Positions 12,978 through 18,120 of a stretch of 18,120 nucleotides of DNA are shown here, one piece after another (within the stretch, counting starts at the first letter, position 1; each line of letters starts with the position of its first letter). The notes under the pieces were generated by a model. The model made no database searches, was not told the DNA's origin, and worked only from the letters and a program-made list of their open reading frames with translations. The position numbers and the translations under genes are program-made. The stretch is from Acidobacteriota bacterium (GTDB lineage Bacteria > Acidobacteriota > Thermoanaerobaculia > Gp7-AA8): assembly GCA_003223695.1 (NCBI GenBank), contig QHVY01000087.1, positions 580 to 18,699 of the forward strand, given 5' to 3'.

Positions 12978-13763
12978 TTATCGCGCTTCGATCGTGATCG
13001 ATCCGTTTGTCGTCCGCAGCCTCAACTCAGCGCTGCCGCCGCCGTTGATCGTGCCCCGCAGCGTGTGATGGCCCGTCTCCGTCGTGGTCACCGGCAGATC
13101 GGTTGTGATTCCGCCGTTCGTAGTCGACGCGTCGACTCGCGCGGCGACGGACTTCGGCACGGCGACGGTAATCCTGCCGTTCGTGGTCTCCAGCCGGATC
13201 GACTTACCGGGATTGACTTCGGCCAGCTCCGCGCGAATCGCGCCGTTCGTCGTCTCGGCATCAACGTCGCCGCCGCAGCGCGCGAGCTCGATGTGACCGT
13301 TCGTAGTCGAGACCCGATGTGAACCGCGAACCTCGCTGATCTCGATCGCGCCGTTCGTGTTATCGAGGTTGAGACTCGTCGCGTGCGGAACAGTGACCTC
13401 GTATTGCACGCTCATGCTGACGTTCGTTCCGGCCAGCCAGTCGAAAATACCACCCTCATTTTTGTGAGGATATATCGTATTGATTTTTACGCCATCGGCG
13501 GTGACCGCCGGTTCGATCCGCAATTCGGCCATCGCCTTTTTCGCCGCTTCCGAATCGCGGCTTTCGACGCGTTTGAGCGCGTGCACCTGAATGCGCGGCT
13601 GGTCCCACGCCCGGACGGTGATGCGTCCGTTCGTGTTGCTCAGGGTAAACGACGAGCCCGGGCGGACATCGAACGTGCGGTCGAACTTCACCTCGAGCGT
13701 TGAGGCTCCGGCCGTCGTGGCCAACAGCAGAGCAACGGAAAACGTCAGCAGATGTCGTTTCAT
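12978..13763 (-). CDS. Exported DUF4097-like beta-helix protein with TTNG repeats
   Basis: 261 residues with signal peptide MKRHLLTFSVALLLATTAGA. The mature part has seven T/N-T-N-G motifs with the NG pair at 45, 137, 155, 173, 195, 216 and 253. Most are spaced by about 18-22 residues and followed by an alternating hydrophobic strand (GRITV, GAIEI, GHIEL, GAIRA, GRITV, GGITT, GSITI), as in right-handed beta-helix/adhesin-like DUF4097 domains. No enzymatic function is indicated; it is probably periplasmic or surface structural. ATG 13763 has no Shine-Dalgarno sequence. A TATGCT hexamer lies six bases upstream. The gene is divergent from the M28 peptidase gene and ends nine bases before the GTG start of the subtilisin gene. 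Confidence 0.88.
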   Translation of the reverse strand: MKRHLLTFSVALLLATTAGASTLEVKFDRTFDVRPGSSFTLSNTNGRITVRAWDQPRIQVHALKRVESRDSEAAKKAMAELRIEPAVTADGVKINTIYPHKNEGGIFDWLAGTNVSMSVQYEVTVPHATSLNLDNTNGAIEISEVRGSHRVSTTNGHIELARCGGDVDAETTNGAIRAELAEVNPGKSIRLETTNGRITVAVPKSVAARVDASTTNGGITTDLPVTTTETGHHTLRGTINGGGSAELRLRTTNGSITIEAR

Positions 13764-13769
13764 ATCCGC

Positions 13770-13775
13770 AGCATA
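13770..13775 (-). promoter_or_regulatory. Possible -10 element (TATGCT on the minus strand) for the DUF4097-like gene
   Basis: Read on the minus strand, TATGCT ends six bases before the ATG at 13763, which would place the transcription start at or next to the start codon. No -35 box is evident. It pairs with a TACAAT for the divergent gene in the same 48-bp gap. Confidence 0.32.
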
Positions 13776-13799
13776 CGGCGGAATCGGTTACAGGTTGCA

Positions 13800-13805
13800 T
13801 ACAAT
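13800..13805 (+). promoter_or_regulatory. Possible -10 element (TACAAT) for the M28 peptidase gene
   Basis: TACAAT is followed by six bases (GCGCGC) and then the GTG at 13812, so transcription would begin at the start codon and the mRNA would be leaderless. No Shine-Dalgarno sequence or clear -35 box is seen. Confidence 0.33.
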
Positions 13806-13811
13806 GCGCGC

Positions 13812-16038
13812 GTGACTGCGAACCGCGCCACGGCAGCCGTGTTCCTGATCCTGGCTGCTCTTCTTGCCGTGGCGATCGCCGGCACTCACGGACCGACAGC
13901 GCTCCCGGCGAACGCGCCTTCCGATAAGTTTTCCGCGACGCGCGCAATCGTTGTGCTCGATTCGATTCTCGTCGGCAACGCGCCGCATCCGATCGGCACC
14001 GCTGCCCACGATCTCGTCCGCGACCGGATCATTGCCGAGCTCCGGCGGCTCGGATACCAAACATCGCTGCAGCAGACATTCTCGTGCAACGCGTACGCGA
14101 CGTGCGCGCCGGTGGCGAATGTGCTCGCATGGCTGCCCGGCGACGCGCGAGCCGACACGCTGATGCTCAGCGCGCATTACGACTCGGTGGCCGCCGGTCC
14201 GGGCGCTTCCGATGATGGAATCGGCTTCGCCACGATTCTGGAGGTGGCGCGCGTGGTTCGTCACAATCGCTTCCGCAACACCATCCTTTTCCTCATCACC
14301 GACGGCGAAGAAGACGGTCTCCTCGGCGCCGAAGCATTCGTGGCCGATCCGCAGCGTTCGCGCGGCGTCGCAGCGGCGATCAACATCGACAATCGCGGCA
14401 CATCGGGCCGCAGCTATCTTTTCGAGACCAGCCGCCACAATCGCTGGCTTCTTCCGCTCATCACGCGCAGCCTGCCACGTCCCAGCGCCAGCTCGTTCTT
14501 TTTCAATTTGTACGAGCTGCTGCCGAACGATACGGATCTCACCGTTTTCAAGCGCGCAGGAATCGCCGGGATCAACTTCGCCTGCATGGGAAAAGTTACG
14601 CACTACCACTCGCCGCTCGATGACATTCGCCACGTCACGCCGGCGACGGTGCAGGATCACGGCGAGCACGTCCTGGCGATGACCCGCGCCCTCGCGAACA
14701 CCGATTTGCGTCAGGCTACCGATGAAGATGCGGTCTTCTTCGGCGATGCTGTGGTGGCCGCAGTCATGGACAACGTGGATCGCCATCGTCGCGCTAGCGG
14801 TCCTTCTGTTCGGCGCGGCGCTTCAGGTTCGCACCGGGGAGACGAACGCAGGCGCGGTCACCGCAGGTGTCGCGTCGTTTTTTCTTTCGTTGATCGCCGC
14901 TGCGATCACGGGTGCAGTCGTCGCGTGGATCGGATCGCTCCGCGCGCTTGCAGCGGTGTGGGTCGCGCAGCCGGGGCCAATCGTCGCCGCGATGTGGCTG
15001 ATCGGATTGTCGATGGCGATCATTTGCGCGACGCCGCTCTACACCCGCGCCAGCTTCGACGGCCTGTTCATCGGTCACGGCTTCTGCTGGGTCGCGATGA
15101 GCATCGTTCTCGCAGCGATCCTGCCGGGCGGCGCTTATCTCGCGCTCGTGCCGTCGATCGCATTCGCGCTCTGCATGCTTTTGCGTTCGACGCTCGATCT
15201 ATCTGCCGCTGCATGCGTGATGATCACGTCGATCGTGACGGCGATGCTCTGGTTTCCAATCACTCTCGCCTTTTACGATCTCATCGGCCGGCCATCGCTA
15301 GGCGTCATCGCCACCGCCGTGGCGCTGATCGCAACGACATTCACTCCGGCGGTCGCGGCGAATTCGGCGATGCGGCGCGCGAGTGTTGCCGCCATGAACG
15401 TCACCGTTGTCGTTTGCGTGGGGATGCAGCTTCTACTGCCTGCGTACAATCCCGAGTCGCCGCGCGCGATCGATGTCGAATATGTCGACGACAACGGCAA
15501 TCCGGTGTGGCTCGTCGATGGTGTCACACCGCAACTGCGAGCCGTAGCGCATTTCCTTCTGGCGCCGCGCGACATGTTTCCGTGGGCGCCGAGTCGCGTT
15601 CATGCGTTCTCAGCGCCGGCGCCGAGGTTGCCGATCCCCGCGCCCGAGCTGAGTGTGGTGAGCGATGACCGGCAACCACACGGACGACATCTCATGCTGC
15701 AGGTTCGCTCCGCGCGCGGGGCTGAGCGAATCAGCCTCATTTTTCACACGCCGGATCTGTTATTCGTGCGCGTCAATGGAGTGCGTCTGCCGCAACAGCC
15801 GCCGAAATTTCGATCGATCCTCGCCGCCGGATGGCATTCGGTGAGTGTTCGCGGCGCGCAGCAGGCGCAGGTGGAGATCATGCTGCGACGCGATCAGCCG
15901 ATCGATGCGATCGCCAGCGACACGACATTCGATCTGCCGCCGGAGGCGGTGCCGATCGTGCGTGCTCGCGACGACTCCATCGCTGTCCCGACGGGCACAG
16001 GCGATGCCGTCATTGTTAGGCGGAGAATGCGATTGTGA
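13812..16038 (+). pseudogene. M28-family aminopeptidase with C-terminal multi-helix membrane domain, interrupted by a +1 frameshift near 14742
   Basis: From GTG 13812: an N-terminal anchor (AAVFLILAALLAVAIAG), then an M28 zinc aminopeptidase domain with H122 (LSAHYDS), D134 (GASDDG), E166-E167 (TDGEEDGLLGAE), D193 (NIDNRG) and H266 (HYHSPLDD), all expected metal or catalytic residues. After DEDAVFF (codon 310, ending 14741) the frame turns to Arg/Gly-rich nonsense. In the next frame the sequence continues as AMLWWPQSWTTWIAIVALAVLL with several membrane helices and a soluble C-terminal domain to 16038. Skipping one G at 14742-14743 joins the two. ER-type and bacterial M28 proteins with this layout (peptidase plus helices, about 750 residues) match the joined length. 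It may be a true pseudogene, an assembly indel or, less likely, programmed frameshifting. The first frame stays open to 15668, but only by high GC. Confidence 0.8.
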
Positions 16039-16532
16039 TGATTGTCGCCCTGCTTCTTGCCGCTGGGCTCAAGCTTGGGTTGCAAGCGCCCGACTTCATG
16101 CTGCCTGATCAGAATGGAAAAACGATCAGTCTGTCGGCCGCACGCGGTCACAAAGTTGTTCTCGTGTTCTATCGGGGATACTGGTGACCATACTGCGTCC
16201 GGCAGTTGGTCGGCATTCGTGATCTCGCCCGCGCCTTTCCGGAGGTGCGCTTCTACGCGATCAGTCAGGATTCGCCTGAGCAGAGTCGCGAATTTGCGGC
16301 AAAGGTTGCGAAAGATGGCCGAGGGCCGCTCGGGTTTCCGCTCCTATCAGATGCGCGTGGCGCAGTCATCGATCGATACGGCCTTCGCAATCCCGAGCAG
16401 AAGCGCGTGCCGCACCCGACGGTCATCGTGCTCGATCAGCGCGGACGCATCCACTGGTTGAAAATCGAAAACGACTACCGCGAGCGGCCTTCGAACGAGG
16501 AAGTGGCCGCGGCGCTTGACGCGTTCGAGTAA
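16038..16532 (+). CDS. Putative selenoprotein: peroxiredoxin-like (AhpC/TSA) protein with in-frame TGA at active site
   Basis: 164 residues if TGA codon 50 (16185-16187) is read as selenocysteine (Sec, U). ATG 16038 overlaps the upstream stop (TGATG). The sequence fits the thioredoxin-fold peroxiredoxin-like family on both sides of the TGA: LKLGLQAPDFMLPDQNGKTI, then VVLVFYRGYW-U-PYCVRQLVGI, then RFYAISQDSPEQSREFAAK, GFPLLSDARGAVIDRYG, PHPTVIVLDQRGRIHW and a family-like end. Relatives have Cys where the TGA is, within a CPYC motif, giving U50-x-x-C53 here. A U-x-x-C pair suggests thiol peroxidase or disulfide oxidoreductase activity. A short hydrophobic N-terminus (MIVALLLAAG) might be an export signal. 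Everything else is in frame and well conserved, unlike a decaying gene. The other readings are a TGC-to-TGA nonsense mutation or base-call error. No sel genes lie in this window. Confidence 0.72.
16185..16214 (+). promoter_or_regulatory. Candidate bacterial SECIS hairpin directly after the in-frame TGA
   Basis: Bacterial SECIS elements lie just 3' of the UGA, within the coding region. Two mutually exclusive hairpins fit. (a) 16186-16190 with 16207-16211 (GACCA/TGGTC) and 16192-16196 with 16202-16206 (ACTGC/GCAGT): ten pairs, bulged T16191, loop GTCCG starting with GU. (b) G16197-C16214, bulged T16198, 16199-16203 with 16209-16213 (one G-U pair), loop AGTTG holding GU at +21/+22 from the U of UGA. 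Form (b) places the bulged U and loop GU near where the E. coli fdhF element has them, as I remember it. Neither was tested computationally. Confidence 0.5.
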
Positions 16533-16939
16533 TGGTGAGCTCGACCCGTGCGGTGGCGACGTGGATGGTGCCGGCGGGCATGACCAGCTACGTGCATGCG
16601 TTCGACCCTCGCGAAGGTGGCTCGTTCCGGATCTCGCTAACCTACGACGCGCCGACCGCAGCCGGCAAGACGACCGCGCAGACTGACACGTTTCACGGCC
16701 GTTTCGTGAAGCTCGTGCCAAACGAGCTGGTCGTCGAGGTGGTGGAGTTCGAGACAACAGATCCACGCCTGCGCGGCGAGATGACGATCACGATCACGCT
16801 GGTCGATGCAGACGGCGGCACCGATATCCTCGCAGTGCACGACGGGGTGCCGCGCGGCGTGCCGGCCGCCGACAACGAGACCGGCTGGCGGTCGTCACTC
16901 GCGAAACTCGCCGCGCTCGTCGAGGAACAGCTCACCTGA
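16532..16939 (+). CDS. START/AHSA1-like (SRPBCC) protein, N-terminus apparently missing
   Basis: 135 residues with the central and C-terminal parts of an Aha1/polyketide-cyclase-like SRPBCC fold: VATWMVPAGMTSYVHAFD, REGGSFRISLTYD, TDTFHGRFVKLVPNELVV, EFETTDPRLRGEMTITITL, DGGTDILAVHDGVP and GWRSSLAKLAALVEE. These proteins have a ligand pocket and often an unknown ligand. Complete members normally start about 25 residues earlier with a strand and helix (pattern I-x-A-P-x-x-x-V-Y-x-A-L). Here ATG 16532 overlaps the peroxiredoxin stop (TAATG), and upstream DNA in the same frame does not encode that part. So the gene is truncated, perhaps by a deletion at this junction. The stop region overlaps the convergent DUF1801-like gene by eight bases. 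Confidence 0.75.
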   Translation: MVSSTRAVATWMVPAGMTSYVHAFDPREGGSFRISLTYDAPTAAGKTTAQTDTFHGRFVKLVPNELVVEVVEFETTDPRLRGEMTITITLVDADGGTDILAVHDGVPRGVPAADNETGWRSSLAKLAALVEEQLT

Positions 16940-17405
16940 CCGGCCTGCGGCGGGGCCGTTGCTTTGCCGCGATCGAGCGGACAATCAATTTACCGCGGCC
17001 ATGTTCCGGAAAGGGACTCCTCACTTGCGCCACTGCGGCGGCGATTAGTTTCTGCACTTCGGGCCGCTCCAATACATCTGCCGATTCGAGACGAATGAAC
17101 CGAGTTTGATTTCCGGATCCGAGGAGAATTTTTTTGGGATCGTGCAAACTTGCGCCGCGGATGAAGCAGAGGCCGACCCCGTTCGCGCCGGCGGCGATCG
17201 AAACGATGCAGTCTGACGGCCGTTCGGTAGGACCATAGCCGATGACGAAGAAGTTGTAGTTGTCGTAAGCCAATTCATTCGCGGTCGGGAGGCGCTTCCG
17301 CAGCGCTGCGCGGACGCGACGGATCAGCGTTTGATGCGCGCGGTCGAACTTGCCGATGAATCCCTTGAGCTGTTGCTCGGCGTCGCTCGTTTTGCGTGGG
17401 GTCAT
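16932..17405 (-). CDS. DUF1801 (YdhG-like) domain protein
   Basis: 157 residues from ATG 17405, starting MTPRKTSDAEQQLKGFIGKF. DUF1801-type features are the helical start (AHQTLIRRVRAALRKRLPTANELAYDNYNFFVIGY), the strand VSIAAGANGVGLCFIRGASL, and KKILLGSGNQTRFIRLES. The C-terminus is basic (AAKQRPRRRPVR). Function is unknown; the fold is small, alpha/beta and cytosolic. The ATG overlaps by four bases (ATGA) the stop of the DUF5694-like gene when that gene is read in its corrected frame, which supports both the start and the frameshift call. The frame stays open upstream of 17405, but that sequence is the wrong frame of the neighbour. Confidence 0.83.
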   Translation of the reverse strand: MTPRKTSDAEQQLKGFIGKFDRAHQTLIRRVRAALRKRLPTANELAYDNYNFFVIGYGPTERPSDCIVSIAAGANGVGLCFIRGASLHDPKKILLGSGNQTRFIRLESADVLERPEVQKLIAAAVAQVRSPFPEHGRGKLIVRSIAAKQRPRRRPVR

Positions 17406-18120
17406 CTGGCAAACTCGGCGAGCTTGCGCAAGCGCAGGTTGGGGTTGCTGGCGAAGTCGTGCTGTAGCCAACCGAGATGTCCGGCGCCGAAGATACCAGC
17501 ACGCGCTCATTCGGAGAGTCGGCGAGCTGCAAGACGTTACTGTAGATGCGCATGTTGCGCCGGAACCAGTCGGAGAGCAGGTCGGCGCCGGCCCAGTCAC
17601 CGGGTTCGCCGAACTGCGCCTCGCGATAGTAGTACCCCACATCCTCGGCGACCTTGTCGTCGGCGTTCATGTACAGCAGCGTCTCGAGCACGGTGTGCGA
17701 GACGAGATACGCATTCTGCTTCCTTACCATGTCGCCAACCTCGCCCATCATCGCGTCGAGCTCCTTCGAGCGTCCAGTCGCCTTGGCGTAGTCGACAATC
17801 CGCTGGAACGGGAACTCGCCGTCGACATCTACGGGGTACACGCTCTTGTGGCCGAGCTCCTTGGCAAGGCGGTACGCGATTTGATCGATCTCATTGCGCG
17901 ACAGCGTGTACTTTCCGGCGACATAGTCGGAGTACTGTTGCCCAACCCGCTTGCTCCAGATGTCGGCTTCAATGGCAATCTTCGTCGGATGAAACCTCTT
18001 CAATACGTCGATGAGCTGTGCGATTTCCTGCTGGCGCTTAGGCGCCAGTACATCGTCGGCCTGCATGTTGAAGATGTCATGTCCCGGATTGGACATGTGG
18101 TAGACGCCGAGCACCAGAAC
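17402..18120 (-). pseudogene. TraB-like/DUF5694-type protein, 5' end outside the window, -1 frameshift near 17493
   Basis: The visible part starts VLVLGVYHMSNPGHDIFNMQ and continues DDVLAPKRQQEIAQLIDVLK, FHPTKIAIEADIW, and a long helical middle to SPNERVLV. After V (GTA, 17494-17496) the frame turns to nonsense, while the adjacent frame reads FGAGHLGWLQHDFASNP, then NLRLRKLAEFAR and TGA at 17404-17402. Together, VLV(I)FGAGHLGWLQ is the normal end of this family (GxxHxxxL). One missing base (an A after GTA) explains the break. The corrected stop overlaps the ATG of the DUF1801-like gene (ATGA), as expected for an operon. The G-x-Y-H and G-x-G-H motifs recall TraB/erythromycin-esterase-like folds, but activity is unknown. 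It may be an assembly indel or a pseudogene. Confidence 0.78.

Noticed and set aside
12498..13322. A 274-codon plus-strand frame opposite the subtilisin and DUF4097-like genes
   Set aside because: It crosses two real minus-strand genes and its translation lacks any motif.
14736..14748. Programmed +1 frameshifting in the M28 gene
   Set aside because: No recognised slippery codon, in-frame stop at the shift point or stimulatory signal is seen; a mutation or assembly indel is simpler.
13788..14786. A 332-codon minus-strand frame opposite the M28 peptidase domain
   Set aside because: The plus strand has the complete M28 zinc-site motifs, while the antisense product has no family features.
14742..15668. 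Continuation of the first M28 frame to 15668 as a genuine C-terminal domain
   Set aside because: The sequence is Arg/Gly/His-rich and unstructured, while the +1 frame gives clean membrane helices matching the family layout.
16206..16532. The part of the peroxiredoxin-like gene after the TGA as an independent short gene
   Set aside because: It lacks the start of the thioredoxin fold and half the active site; the sequence before the TGA in the same frame supplies exactly those parts.

Overview
The window is GC-rich bacterial chromosome with dense, mostly non-overlapping genes and no stretch over 300 bp without one (the longest is about 200 bp, 811-1011). Gene content suggests a member of the Acidobacteriota or a similar soil/sediment phylum: a HEAT-repeat/cyclophilin fusion, a secreted S8 protease with a Cys-rich insert, a TTNG-repeat DUF4097-like protein, an M28 peptidase fused to a membrane domain, and many short interspersed inverted repeats. 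This assignment is inference from gene types; there is no rRNA or tRNA gene in the window to test it.

Layout. 1-810 (minus): cytochrome c maturation ABC exporter genes ccmB (cut by the window edge) and ccmA, the latter apparently with an internal deletion. 1012-5763 (plus): a probable transcription unit of lipoprotein HEAT-cyclophilin, a 54-residue two-helix membrane protein, a D-2-hydroxyacid dehydrogenase, a PfpI/DJ-1 protein and two tandem receiver-only response regulators; several starts overlap the preceding stop. 5847-6701 (plus): an EamA transporter. 6702-7934 (minus): a secreted protein of unknown function. 7976-11644 (plus): aldehyde dehydrogenase, a glutamine-synthetase-like ligase and a short-chain dehydrogenase, resembling a gamma-glutamylation route for amine catabolism. 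11739-13763 (minus): DUF4097-like protein and subtilisin-like protease. 13812-16939 (plus): M28 peptidase with membrane domain (frameshifted), a peroxiredoxin-like gene with an in-frame TGA at the active-site position, and a START/AHSA1-like protein. 16932-18120 (minus): a DUF1801-like protein and a TraB-like/DUF5694-type protein, frameshifted and cut by the window edge.

The most striking observation is the gene at 16038-16532. Its reading frame is open from start to stop except for one TGA at codon 50, exactly where peroxiredoxin-like proteins with a YRGYWCPYC motif carry the first redox cysteine (here YRGYW-TGA-PYC). This is the signature of a selenoprotein with a U-x-x-C active site, and hairpins that could act as a bacterial SECIS follow directly. 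The second theme is intergenic DNA: six unrelated inverted-repeat elements lie between or at the ends of genes, several built from short units repeated in one arm and reversed in the other. They supply stop codons or C-terminal tails to neighbouring genes.

Several genes look damaged (single-base frameshifts near 14742 and 17493, missing segments in ccmA and in the START-like gene). Some of this may be assembly error; raw reads would decide.
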